From Candidatus Saccharibacteria bacterium UBA5150 (lineage in GTDB: Bacteria; Patescibacteriota; Saccharimonadia; Saccharimonadales; UBA4665), in contig DHXS01000016.1 in assembly GCA_002413795.1 (NCBI GenBank), forward strand, positions 1 through 18,902: a DNA stretch of 18,902 nt, given 5' to 3'. The position numbers and the translations under genes are program-made. Positions 9,299 through 16,462 of this stretch are shown here, piece after piece. The notes under the pieces are model-generated. The model made no database searches. It saw nothing but the letters and a program-made list of their open reading frames with translations, and was not told where the DNA came from. Numbering within the stretch: the stretch's first letter is position 1; every line of letters starts with the position of its first letter.

Positions 9299-10427
9299 AC
9301 TGTTGAAGCGCTTCACGGTATAGCTCTTCGTAGCTCTTCACGACGTTGGGGTAGTTAAACTGCTGGACGTACTGCTTGGCCCACTTGCTCCACAAGTCCC
9401 TGACGGGCTGTTCGTGCAGAAACAGCTCCAGGCGCCGCGCAAATTCCTCGATATCCTCAGGGTTGACGATCGACATGGCCCCCACGCCCTGCATCAGGCC
9501 GACGTAGCCGGAATTGTTGCCGGCGACGGTAACGGTGCCGGTGGCCATAGCCTCCAAGAGGACAATGCCGAAGCTTTCGCCGAAGATGGCCGGCGAGCAG
9601 AAGAGGTCGGCCTCGGCCAGCAGTTTAAGCTTCAGTTCTTCGCTCACAAAACCCAAAAAACTGACATTAGGCAGTTTAAGATCCTCGGCCAGCAGTTCCA
9701 GTTTCTCGCGGTCGGGACCGTCGCCGGCAATCAGCAGTTTGACGTCGCTATTATTCTGGGCCAGTAGCTGGTAGGCCTGCAAAAGGTATTTGACGCCTTT
9801 GCGGCGCTCCAGGCGGCCGATATACAAAATGGTGCGCGAGTGTTCATGGCGCTGAGCGCCCGCCTGCTGATATTTTTTTAGGTCGATGCCATTAGGGATA
9901 ATAGTGATCGGCTGGTCGGTCATACCGGCGGCGTATTCGGCGCCGGAATCGGAAACGGCCGTCAAAACGTGCAGGTACTTCATAACCGATTTCATATACG
10001 GGTTGACCACTTTGATAACGGTCCGGGTCATCAGTGCTTCCGGCACTTTGGAGTGAAAGGTAGCGATGTTAACGGATTGTGAGCGCTGCAGCAGCTGCCG
10101 GCTCAACAGCGGCACCCAGGGCTCATGAAAGTGCAGGATGTCGAATTTCTCCTCGGCCAGCATTTCGTCGATGTGCTCACCGTCGCCGGTGCTGGAAACC
10201 TGCGTAATGGTGTGGGCCGGTGAGCGAAAATCGGTTGAATTGCCGACAAAAATGACGTCCTCGTGGCTGGTTTCCGCCTCGTGGCCGCGAGGTCGGGGGG
10301 TCAGGATCTTAACTTTATGGCCATGGCCCTCCAAGCCGGATTTGAGCGCTAAAACCACCTCCAGCACGCCACCGTGCTTATTGATGCTATAGGGGCAAAC
10401 CAGGCCAATTTTCATCTTACTAGGCAT
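9282..10427 (-). CDS. GT4 family glycosyltransferase, PimA-like
   Basis: A 381-residue GT-B glycosyltransferase resembling phosphatidyl-myo-inositol mannosyltransferase PimA. Seen: MKIGLVCPYSINKHGGVLEV (residues 5-24, with the Gly-Gly-Val loop typical of PimA), FHEPWVP (100-106), AVSD (157-160), IPNGID (177-182), YIGRLERRKG (202-211), AGDGPDREKL (234-243), and the EX7E motif E284/E292 in FGESFGIVLLEAM, then AGNNSGY. Family knowledge says such enzymes add a hexose from a nucleotide sugar to a lipid; the exact donor and lipid are not determined. A second ATG at 10415 (MKIGLV) is an alternative start. It begins 6 nt after the hydrolase gene stop, so the hydrolase and the two glycosyltransferases look like one operon. 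Confidence 0.9.
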   Translation of the reverse strand: MPSKMKIGLVCPYSINKHGGVLEVVLALKSGLEGHGHKVKILTPRPRGHEAETSHEDVIFVGNSTDFRSPAHTITQVSSTGDGEHIDEMLAEEKFDILHFHEPWVPLLSRQLLQRSQSVNIATFHSKVPEALMTRTVIKVVNPYMKSVMKYLHVLTAVSDSGAEYAAGMTDQPITIIPNGIDLKKYQQAGAQRHEHSRTILYIGRLERRKGVKYLLQAYQLLAQNNSDVKLLIAGDGPDREKLELLAEDLKLPNVSFLGFVSEELKLKLLAEADLFCSPAIFGESFGIVLLEAMATGTVTVAGNNSGYVGLMQGVGAMSIVNPEDIEEFARRLELFLHEQPVRDLWSKWAKQYVQQFNYPNVVKSYEELYREALQQYGHRT

Positions 10428-10433
10428 AATAAC

Positions 10434-11375
10434 CTACTTTGTCGCCATAAGGACCCTACGCAATTTGTCGGGTATCATCGGCGCGGCCATTTTTTCGTCG
10501 GCGATAACGCTGGGCGCGTGGGTGGTCAGATCGACTTCTATCCTATGGAAATCCCTGAATATAACCCGCATATGCTGTTCCACCAGATGGTTATCAAAGA
10601 AGTGGTCTGACTTGGCGGCGACATGCCAGACCGGCAGGTCTACCTGCTTGGTGCAGTTATCTAGATTCAGGAACTCGGTGGACGTGAACATATAGGTGCG
10701 CACGTCATTACCGTGCCACAGGCCAACCTCCACATCCATCAGGTGATCAAATTCTTCCTTAGTCTGGACGTGTTTGAACTTATGTTTGGCATTGTTGGTA
10801 CGGGCATAAACGGCACGCAGGACGTGCTGATTAAGCGCCACGTAGCGGAAAAATGTCGAGAAAGGCCTATGACTCATTGCTTTCGTGGCCGTCAGGTAGC
10901 CGTAATAGCGCGGTTTGCTGAACGTGAAGTCGTCTTTATGAGCGAAGCCGACAATACTGACCAGTAGGGTTACTTTCTTGGCCAGTTCCGGCGAGCGCTG
11001 CAGCATACGGGTAGCCACCACAAAACCGAAACTCATGCCGGCTATAATAACCTTTTTGCGCTTGTAGCGCAGTTTAATAAAAGCCGTCAAGTAATCGGCC
11101 AGGTTGTCGATGGTCGGCTTCTTGCCAATCTTATAAAAGCTGTCCATGCCGCCAAAACCGGGCAGATCGGGCATGGTGACGGCGCCGTAGCGGTTCAGCA
11201 CTTGAGTCAGCCCCCACCAGCGTTCCAGGCTGGAGTGGTGGCCGTAAATGAACAGGATCTCCTTATTGGCATGGGCCGCCTTGCGCGGTGGCATGTGCAG
11301 CATACGGCCTTCCAGGCCATTGATATTCAAGGGCCCAATATAATCAGCCGGGTTCTTTGACGCTTTTCTTACCAT
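10434..11375 (-). CDS. Alpha/beta hydrolase
   Basis: A 313-residue alpha/beta-fold serine hydrolase. Seen: oxyanion-hole region IYGHHSSLERWW (43-54), PDLPGFGGMDS (69-79), nucleophile elbow GMSFG with S115, and likely triad partners D257 (AAKSDHFFD) and H286 (TTHAP). A basic N-terminus without signal peptide suggests a cytoplasmic or peripheral enzyme. It is the first gene of a run with two PimA/PimB-like glycosyltransferases, so a lipid-linked substrate (for example deacylation or acyl transfer on a glycolipid) is plausible but only inferred. Residues after S115 are rich in Lys, His and Phe, unlike many small esterases. A possible extended -10 lies 26 nt upstream. Confidence 0.85.
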   Translation of the reverse strand: MVRKASKNPADYIGPLNINGLEGRMLHMPPRKAAHANKEILFIYGHHSSLERWWGLTQVLNRYGAVTMPDLPGFGGMDSFYKIGKKPTIDNLADYLTAFIKLRYKRKKVIIAGMSFGFVVATRMLQRSPELAKKVTLLVSIVGFAHKDDFTFSKPRYYGYLTATKAMSHRPFSTFFRYVALNQHVLRAVYARTNNAKHKFKHVQTKEEFDHLMDVEVGLWHGNDVRTYMFTSTEFLNLDNCTKQVDLPVWHVAAKSDHFFDNHLVEQHMRVIFRDFHRIEVDLTTHAPSVIADEKMAAPMIPDKLRRVLMATK

Positions 11376-11401
11376 AAATATTGTGTGAGTACTTAGAGGT
11401 A

Positions 11402-11410
11402 ACTGTAGCA
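11402..11410 (-). promoter_or_regulatory. Possible extended -10 (TGCTACAGT) for the hydrolase-glycosyltransferase operon
   Basis: On the minus strand TGC precedes TACAGT (4 of 6 to TATAAT), 26 nt before the ATG at 11375. It would give a leader of about 20 nt. There is no clear Shine-Dalgarno or -35, so this is tentative. Confidence 0.3.
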
Positions 11411-11452
11411 GGAAGGCCCTGTTTCGTCAATCTGTTATCACTGAGGTAAGAT

Positions 11453-11481
11453 TTGTGCCGAAGCCATAACTACGATAGAAT
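11453..11481 (+). promoter_or_regulatory. Candidate tRNA-Gln promoter
   Basis: TTGTGC (11453-11458) and TAGAAT (11476-11481) are separated by 17 nt, and the expected start is about 8 nt upstream of the mature tRNA 5' end. The -10 matches five of six consensus bases and the -35 only the first three. Confidence 0.4.
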
Positions 11482-11495
11482 TCAATCTGTTCCAT

Positions 11496-11570
11496 TGGGG
11501 CGTGGCCAAGTGGTAAGGCACCGGTTTTTGGTACCGGCATTCGCAGGTTCGAATCCTGCCGCCCCAGCCA
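11496..11570 (+). tRNA. tRNA-Gln (anticodon UUG), CCA encoded
   Basis: The cloverleaf can be drawn by hand. The acceptor stem TGGGGCG pairs with CGCCCCA. The D-arm is GCCAAGTGGTAAGGC. The anticodon stem CCGGT/ACCGG encloses the loop TTTTGGT, with TTG at positions 34-36. The T-arm is GCAGG-TTCGAAT-CCTGC, followed by discriminator G and an encoded CCA. The anticodon and the weak U-A first acceptor pair are usual for bacterial tRNA-Gln. The gene stands alone between two divergently oriented protein genes. Confidence 0.96.
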
Positions 11571-11582
11571 AATAGCTGGCTG
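11565..11582 (+). repeat. Perfect inverted repeat at the tRNA 3' end
   Basis: CAGCCA-AATAGC-TGGCTG forms a 6-bp stem that includes the encoded CCA of tRNA-Gln. No T-tract follows, so it is not a standard terminator. It could mask or present the 3' end for processing, or be chance. Confidence 0.4.
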
Positions 11583-11617
11583 TGGTATTCCTAACAGCAA
11601 TATTCGCACGTTCCTTC

Positions 11618-11623
11618 TATACT
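11618..11623 (+). promoter_or_regulatory. -10 box (TATACT) for the PH-like gene
   Basis: TATACT lies 11 nt before the ATG at 11635, predicting a leader of only about 5 nt. The purine tract AGGGGG at 11625-11630 that resembles a Shine-Dalgarno would then lie mostly upstream of the transcript start. Alternatively the gene is transcribed with the tRNA and the purine tract works normally. Confidence 0.45.
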
Positions 11624-11634
11624 TAGGGGGAATT

Positions 11635-12138
11635 ATGATTACTAGGCAACAATACATGCAACTGGGGCGGGCGGCCGTTCTGCCCGAGAAGCGGGCGGCT
11701 AAAAAAAGCCGGGCCGAGCACAAACTCGATGAAGCCGTGGGCCAGTCGCACGAGACCATTATGACCGCCACGACCGTGTTTCCGCTGACCCTTTTTACGG
11801 ATACGGTTACCATTGATCGCAACAGATTTAACATTACTCACCGCATATTTTTCTGGGTGGCCGAGGTGATAAGCATTAAAATCGAGGATATTCTGAACGT
11901 TACCGCCCATGTCGGGCCCTTTTTCGGGTCTATCCAGATTCACACCCGCTTTTTCGACCCGCACAAGCCCTACGAAGTGAACTTTTTGTGGCGCAAAGAC
12001 GCCCTTAAAATCGACCGCATCATGCAGGGCTACAGCATGGCGATAGACGAGAATATAGATTTATCCGCGTTGGATAGCAAAGAGCTGGCCAAGCGGCTCG
12101 ATGAGCTGGGGCAGGGCGCCCCCAGCGCCAAGCTCTGA
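11635..12138 (+). CDS. Small protein with a bacterial PH-like region
   Basis: A 167-residue protein with no signal peptide or convincing TM helix. A basic, charged N-terminus (about 1-45, alternating Arg/Lys/Glu/Ala, probably helical) precedes a segment of alternating hydrophobic strands (about 46-120: VTIDRNRFNITHRIFFW, SIKIEDILNVTAHVG, SIQIHTRF, YEVNFLWR) ending in a helix (KDALKIDRIMQGY). That order of strands and terminal helix resembles the bacterial PH domain (bPH) family, where the equivalent text often reads like 'ipl.dI..v....g..gsi.i'. The role is unknown; bPH proteins are often membrane-associated. The tail contains SALDSKELAKRLDELG, another short helix. The ORF is read with good codon usage and AGGGGG sits 4 nt upstream. 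Confidence 0.7.
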   Translation: MITRQQYMQLGRAAVLPEKRAAKKSRAEHKLDEAVGQSHETIMTATTVFPLTLFTDTVTIDRNRFNITHRIFFWVAEVISIKIEDILNVTAHVGPFFGSIQIHTRFFDPHKPYEVNFLWRKDALKIDRIMQGYSMAIDENIDLSALDSKELAKRLDELGQGAPSAKL

Positions 12139-12160
12139 GAGGCCGAACCGAAACCGGATT

Positions 12161-12169
12161 TGCTACACT
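12161..12169 (+). promoter_or_regulatory. Extended -10 (TGCTACACT) for gnd
   Basis: TGC followed by TACACT ends 6 nt before the ATG at 12176, predicting a leaderless transcript. It supports the start at 12176 rather than the longer open frame from 12101. No -35 is evident at 17 nt upstream. Confidence 0.5.
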
Positions 12170-12175
12170 GGGTGC

Positions 12176-13642
12176 ATGACACCTTCCGATGAAGCGACCG
12201 CCGACATTGCCGTGATCGGCCTGGCGGTGATGGGGCAGAACCTGATTCTTAACATGAACGACCACGGTTTTAAAGTGGTGGCCTTTAACCGGACGGTTAG
12301 CAAGGTTGACGACTTTTTGGCGGGACCGGCCGCCGGCACACAGGTTATCGGCGCGCATTCGGTCGAGGAAATAGTGGCGCTCTTGAAGCGGCCGCGGCGG
12401 GTGATGCTGATGGTTAAGGCCGGCGAGGCCGTCGACCAGACCATCGAGCAACTACTGCCGCATCTGGAAGCCGGGGATATTATCATTGACGGCGGCAACT
12501 CCTTATTTACAGACACAGAGCGGCGGTTAAAGGATCTATCGACAAAGGGAATCCTTTATGTTGGGGCCGGCGTGTCCGGCGGCGAGGAGGGCGCCCGCCA
12601 CGGCCCCTCGATTATGCCCGGCGGCTCGCCCGAGGCCTGGCCGCATATCAAAGATATTTTCCAGGCCATTGCCGCCAAGGTGGAAGACAGCTCGCCGTGC
12701 TGCGAGTGGGTTGGGGAAGGCGGCGCCGGACACTACGTCAAAATGGTCCACAACGGCATCGAATACGGCGACATGCAGCTGATTGGCGAAGCCTACCAGC
12801 TAATGCGGTCTTACCTGGGCCTGAGCAACGATGAAATGGGGGCTGTTTTTGGCGACTGGAACAAGGGTGAGCTAGACAGCTTTTTAATACAGATCACTGC
12901 CGAAATTCTGGCTTTCAAGGATACCGACGGTCAGCCGCTGGTCGATAAAATCCTCGACGTGGCCGGCCAGAAAGGCACCGGCAAATGGACGGTGATCAGC
13001 TCGGCCGAGCTGGGCCAGCCGGTCAGCCTGATAAGCGAAGCCGTGTGGGCCCGCTGTATTTCAGCGCTTAAAGAACAGCGCGTGGCGGCCTCGAAAGTTC
13101 TGAAAGGTCCCGATGCGCCATTTAGCGGCGACAAGACCGCCTTTATCGAACAGGTCCGTCAGGCTCTATATGCCTCCAAGATCGTCAGCTACGCCCAGGG
13201 TTACATGCTCATGCGGGCCGCCGCCGAAGAGTACGGCTGGCAGCTTAACTACGGCGGCATAGCCCTGATGTGGCGCGGTGGTTGTATCATCCGCAGCCGC
13301 TTCCTGGGCGATATCAAAGCCGCTTACGACATGAACCCCGGACTTACTAATCTGTTATTGGATGACTTTTTCATCAAGGCTATCGCCGAAACGCAAACGG
13401 CCTGGCGTGAGGTTGTGGCCACGGCCGCTAAAGCCGGCCTGCCGGTTCCGGCTATGAGCTCAGCGCTATCTTTCTACGACGCCTACCGCACCGATCGCCT
13501 GCCCTCCAATCTGTTACAGGCCCAGCGCGACTACTTTGGCGCCCACACTTATGAACGCCTCGATAAGCCGCGTGGTGAATTCTTTCATACCAACTGGACG
13601 GGCAAGGGCGGCACCACCAGCTCTTCTAGCTACAACGCCTGA
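12176..13642 (+). CDS. gnd: 6-phosphogluconate dehydrogenase, decarboxylating (long type)
   Basis: Oxidises 6-phosphogluconate to ribulose-5-phosphate and CO2 with NADP+ (pentose phosphate pathway, cytoplasm). Numbered from 12176 (488 residues): Rossmann motif GLAVMG (15-20) with QNLILNM, FNRT cofactor loop, the 6PGDH signature GVSGGEEGARHGPSIMPGG, and catalytic K189, H192, N193 and E196 in VKMVHNGIEY. Also present are QKGTGKWT and C-terminal RDYFGAHTYERLDKPRGEFFHTNW. Length and C-terminus match the long, E. coli-type enzyme rather than the short Gnd form. The frame stays open back to 12101, overlapping the preceding gene, but MTPSDEATADIAVIG matches the family start. Its last 13 bp overlap the convergent aminotransferase gene. 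Confidence 0.97.
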   Translation: MTPSDEATADIAVIGLAVMGQNLILNMNDHGFKVVAFNRTVSKVDDFLAGPAAGTQVIGAHSVEEIVALLKRPRRVMLMVKAGEAVDQTIEQLLPHLEAGDIIIDGGNSLFTDTERRLKDLSTKGILYVGAGVSGGEEGARHGPSIMPGGSPEAWPHIKDIFQAIAAKVEDSSPCCEWVGEGGAGHYVKMVHNGIEYGDMQLIGEAYQLMRSYLGLSNDEMGAVFGDWNKGELDSFLIQITAEILAFKDTDGQPLVDKILDVAGQKGTGKWTVISSAELGQPVSLISEAVWARCISALKEQRVAASKVLKGPDAPFSGDKTAFIEQVRQALYASKIVSYAQGYMLMRAAAEEYGWQLNYGGIALMWRGGCIIRSRFLGDIKAAYDMNPGLTNLLLDDFFIKAIAETQTAWREVVATAAKAGLPVPAMSSALSFYDAYRTDRLPSNLLQAQRDYFGAHTYERLDKPRGEFFHTNWTGKGGTTSSSSYNA

Positions 13643-14838
13643 GAGCAGCGGCCGGGTTGCTTGACAGCGAATCGTTTGATCTCTACCAGAGCCCGATTAA
13701 GCGTCTTTTCATCAGTTACGAAAGATAGTCTGGCGAAGCCGGGCGTACTGAAAGCCTCGCCCGGCACCAGCACCACGCCGGTTTCTATCAGAAGCTGTTC
13801 GCACCAGTCGGCGCTGTTCGTTGTGTAGTCGCGCAGATCCAGGAAAAAATAGAAAGCTCCGGCAGGCAAATGGAATTTAATACCCGTGGCCTTAAGACCC
13901 TTGCTCACCAGCTCGCGTCGCTTCAGCAGGGCATCCAGGGTTGCTTGAGGCGGTTGGTCGTGGCGTTTCATGGCCTCCAGGCCGGCGTACTGGCTGGGCA
14001 GGGGCGCGTTGCCGGTGATGTGGCTCAGCAGGGCCGTGGCGGCCCCGGCGACTGATTTGTCGGCAATCAGGTAGCCTATGCGCCAGCCTGTCAGGGCCTG
14101 GCTTTTGGAAAAACCGTTGATAATAACCAGCCTTTCAAAGCCGGCCTTCGGTACGGGTGTGAAATCGTCTTCAAAGACCAGTTGGGTATAGATATCGTCG
14201 GCTATAACGTAAATATCGCTGCCTTTAAGCACGGCCGCCAGCTTGGCAACCGCTTGCTTAGAAAACACGGCGCCGGTCGGGTTATGCGGCGAATTAATGA
14301 TAATAGCCTTGGTTTTGGGAGTAATGGCGGCCTTGATGGCCGCAACATCCAGGTCGTATTCGGCGGTTAGCGGCACTGCTACCGGCTTGCCGCCGGCCAG
14401 CTTGATCAAATCCAGGTAGCTGACCCAGGCCGGCACCGGCACGATGACCTCGTCGCCTGGGTTAACCAGGCTCAAAAGAGCGGCGTACAGCGCCGGTTTG
14501 GCGCCGGCCGTCACAACGACGTTGGCGGCGGCAATAGGTCCATTTTCGTCCAAAATGGACGAGTTTGTACCTATTCGCGAACCGTAATAGTCGTTTACAT
14601 GATCGGCGATGGCCTGGCGCAGTTCGGGCAGGCCGGCCACGGGCGTGTATTTATTCTTCTCCAACGTTTTGGCAACCGCGGCCTGAATATAAGGCGGCGT
14701 ATCATCGGCCAGCTCACCGGCCGTCAGGTTATAGATGGTTTTACTCTCGGCGGCCAGCCGTTTGGCTCTGGCGTTAAGCGCCAAAGTGGCACTCTCATTC
14801 ATAACGGCCATGCGCCGCGCCAAACCCTCTTTTGTCAT
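13630..14838 (-). CDS. Class I/II aminotransferase, aspartate aminotransferase-like
   Basis: Fold-type I PLP enzyme, 402 residues, of the bacterial AspAT Ib-like group. Seen: Y64 in KYTPVAG, W138 in PAWVSY, N186 in SPHNPTGAVF, D214 and Y217 in ADDIYTQL, PLP lysine K245 in NGFSKSQALTGWRIGY, R253, and R370 in STPGFARLSFV, the likely alpha-carboxylate-binding arginine. All key catalytic positions are present, so it should be active. Aspartate as amino donor is the likeliest guess, but related enzymes use alanine, glutamate or aromatic substrates. The region around residues 92-104 (NSSILDENGPIAA) is a weakly conserved loop encoded by a perfect DNA inverted repeat. The ATG follows a TATAAT by 7 nt. 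Confidence 0.92.
   Translation of the reverse strand: MTKEGLARRMAVMNESATLALNARAKRLAAESKTIYNLTAGELADDTPPYIQAAVAKTLEKNKYTPVAGLPELRQAIADHVNDYYGSRIGTNSSILDENGPIAAANVVVTAGAKPALYAALLSLVNPGDEVIVPVPAWVSYLDLIKLAGGKPVAVPLTAEYDLDVAAIKAAITPKTKAIIINSPHNPTGAVFSKQAVAKLAAVLKGSDIYVIADDIYTQLVFEDDFTPVPKAGFERLVIINGFSKSQALTGWRIGYLIADKSVAGAATALLSHITGNAPLPSQYAGLEAMKRHDQPPQATLDALLKRRELVSKGLKATGIKFHLPAGAFYFFLDLRDYTTNSADWCEQLLIETGVVLVPGEAFSTPGFARLSFVTDEKTLNRALVEIKRFAVKQPGRCSQAL
14538..14560. repeat. Perfect 9-bp inverted repeat within the aminotransferase gene
   Basis: GTCCATTTT and AAAATGGAC flank a 5-nt loop (CGTCC). It is internal to the coding sequence, in a loop region of the protein. No evidence for function beyond the pairing itself. 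Confidence 0.6.
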
Positions 14839-14845
14839 CGGCTTA

Positions 14846-14851
14846 ATTATA
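14846..14851 (-). promoter_or_regulatory. -10 box (TATAAT) for the aminotransferase
   Basis: On the minus strand TATAAT is followed by exactly 7 nt (TAAGCCG) and the ATG at 14838, predicting a leaderless transcript. It shares a 67-nt divergent intergenic region with the ABC transporter promoter. Confidence 0.6.
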
Positions 14852-14887
14852 ACTCAAGTCATGGTATACAAAGTATAGCTTTAGAGT

Positions 14888-14893
14888 TATACT
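14888..14893 (+). promoter_or_regulatory. -10 box (TATACT) for the ABC transporter operon
   Basis: TATACT lies 12 nt before the ATG at 14906, predicting a leader of about 6 nt. There is no clear -35 at the standard spacing. Confidence 0.45.
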
Positions 14894-14905
14894 AGGGTTA
14901 AGTAT

Positions 14906-15715
14906 ATGGCTCAATCTATTATCACGGCTAAGGACGTTGTGAAACGGTTCGGTGACATTACCGCCGTTGATGGTATTTCTTTTGATGTCAAAAAGGGCGA
15001 GATTTTCGCTTTCTTAGGGCCGAATGGCGCCGGCAAGAGCACCACCATCAAAATGCTGACCACCATGCTCCGGCCGACGGCCGGCAGCCTCAGCCTGGCC
15101 GGGCATGACGTGACACGCGAGCAATCCGCGGCCCGCCAGGCCTTCGGCATCGTTTTCCAGGATCCCAGCCTCGACGAAGAGTTGTCGGCCTACGAAAACA
15201 TGGACCTGCACGCTATTCTCTACGCCGTTCCCAAAGAGGAGCGGCCGCAACGAATCAAGGCTTTGCTGGAGCTGGTCGAACTCTGGAACCGCAAGGATTC
15301 GATGATTAAAACCTTTTCCGGCGGCATGCGCCGGCGCCTCGAAATCGCCCGCGGCCTGCTGCACGAACCAAAAATCCTCTTTCTGGACGAACCCACCTTG
15401 GGGCTGGATACGCAGACCCGCAACCTGATGTGGGATTACGTCCGCAAATTAAGCGACGAAAAGGGTATGACCATCTTCTTTACCACCCATTATCTGGATG
15501 AAGCCGAGGACGTCGCCCAGCGGATCGCCATCATCGACCGCGGCAAAATTGTCGCCAGCGGCACCACGGCCGAGCTGTGCAAACAGACCGGCACCAAAAC
15601 GCTGGAGCAGGCCTACTTAAAACTGACCGGCGAAACCACCCGTGACGAAGCCGACAGCGGCGATAACAATGGACTGAACTTTAAAATGGCCCTGCGCAAC
15701 ACAAGGCTGCGCTGA
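14906..15715 (+). CDS. ABC-2 type transporter ATP-binding protein (DrrA-like)
   Basis: Nucleotide-binding subunit of an ABC exporter, 269 residues. Seen: Walker A GPNGAGKSTT (38-47), Q-loop Q85 (IVFQDPSLDE), signature FSGGMRRRLEIARG (137-150), Walker B ILFLDEP with catalytic E162, D-loop GLD and H195 (TTHYLDEAED). All ATPase motifs are intact. The family exports drugs, lipids or polysaccharides; the substrate here is unknown. The C-terminal tail after the ATPase core is short, with ETTRDEADSGDNNG. Its TGA stop overlaps the ATG of the permease gene (TGATG), so the two are translationally coupled. Confidence 0.96.
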   Translation: MAQSIITAKDVVKRFGDITAVDGISFDVKKGEIFAFLGPNGAGKSTTIKMLTTMLRPTAGSLSLAGHDVTREQSAARQAFGIVFQDPSLDEELSAYENMDLHAILYAVPKEERPQRIKALLELVELWNRKDSMIKTFSGGMRRRLEIARGLLHEPKILFLDEPTLGLDTQTRNLMWDYVRKLSDEKGMTIFFTTHYLDEAEDVAQRIAIIDRGKIVASGTTAELCKQTGTKTLEQAYLKLTGETTRDEADSGDNNGLNFKMALRNTRLR

Positions 15716-16461
15716 TGGAAGTAATTTACGCTCTCTGGCTGAGGCAGATTCGCCGCTATTACCGCAGCGGCTCGCGGATTTTAGGCACCCTGGGCCAGCC
15801 GATCCTCCTGTTGTTGGCGCTGGGTTACGGCATCGGCGCCATCTACAAACGGGCGGGGCAGGGCGACTACCTGCAGTTCCTGGTGCCCGGCATTATCACC
15901 CAGACGGTGCTGTTATCGGGCATTTTCTGGGGCATTATTGTACTGATGGATAAGCGCTTCGGCTTCTTGTCGGAGTTATTGGTAACACCGGTGTCGCGGA
16001 CGCGCATTCTGCTCGGCAGTGCTTTGGGCGGCGCTACTATTTCGATTATGCAGGGATTGATTGTGTTCATCATCTCACTGGTGCTCGGTTTCCGCCCCCA
16101 CGACTGGCTGCTGGTGGCACCGGCTTTCGGCGTGCTGGTTGCCGTTTGTCTGGCGCTGGCCTGTTTCGGCGCCGGCATTGCTTCGATGGTCGATGATTTC
16201 CAGGGCTTCCAAGGCATCAACAACCTGCTGGTTATGCCGATGTTCTTTCTGTCCAGCGCCCTGTATCCGCTCAACAGCGTGCCGACCTTTTTAAGGATTA
16301 TTAGCACCTGGAACCCGGTCAGCTATATGGTTGACGCCTTGCGTTACCTACTGTCAAACCAGACCCATTTCGGCCTGCAAAGAGATTTCCTGGTCATTGC
16401 GGTCACGCTGGTGGTGTCGATGGCTTTCGCGATCAACCGCTTCAACCGGATTCAAATGTAA
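15715..16461 (+). CDS. ABC-2 type transporter permease (DrrB-like)
   Basis: Membrane subunit of the exporter, 248 residues with six predicted TM segments. Seen: N-terminal amphipathic start (WLRQIRRYYRSGSR), GQPILLLLALGYGIG, FLVPGIITQTVL, the ABC-2 hallmark FLSELLVTPVSRTRILLG (about 83-100), and LSSALYPLNSVPTFLRIISTWNPVSYMVDALRY-type C-terminal region that is typical of DrrB/NodJ permeases. It forms a dimer with the ATPase encoded just upstream. Its TAA stop is one base away from the stop of the convergent UPF0104 gene. Confidence 0.95.
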   Translation: MEVIYALWLRQIRRYYRSGSRILGTLGQPILLLLALGYGIGAIYKRAGQGDYLQFLVPGIITQTVLLSGIFWGIIVLMDKRFGFLSELLVTPVSRTRILLGSALGGATISIMQGLIVFIISLVLGFRPHDWLLVAPAFGVLVAVCLALACFGAGIASMVDDFQGFQGINNLLVMPMFFLSSALYPLNSVPTFLRIISTWNPVSYMVDALRYLLSNQTHFGLQRDFLVIAVTLVVSMAFAINRFNRIQM

Positions 16462-16462
16462 T

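Noticed and set aside
8141..10427. Recent gene duplication of the two glycosyltransferases
   Set aside because: They share the GT4 motifs, but the N-terminal halves and most other residues differ strongly, so any duplication is ancient or they were assembled separately.
11427..11834. 135-codon minus-strand open frame covering the tRNA
   Set aside because: It runs through the complement of tRNA-Gln and the PH-like gene; the part reading AIWLGRQDSNLRMPVPKTGALPL-type text is the usual false translation of a tRNA gene.
12101..12175. Upstream extension of gnd
   Set aside because: The extra 25 residues are Pro/Arg/Ser-rich, overlap the preceding gene and do not match 6PGDH; the ATG at 12176 follows an extended -10 and matches the family start.
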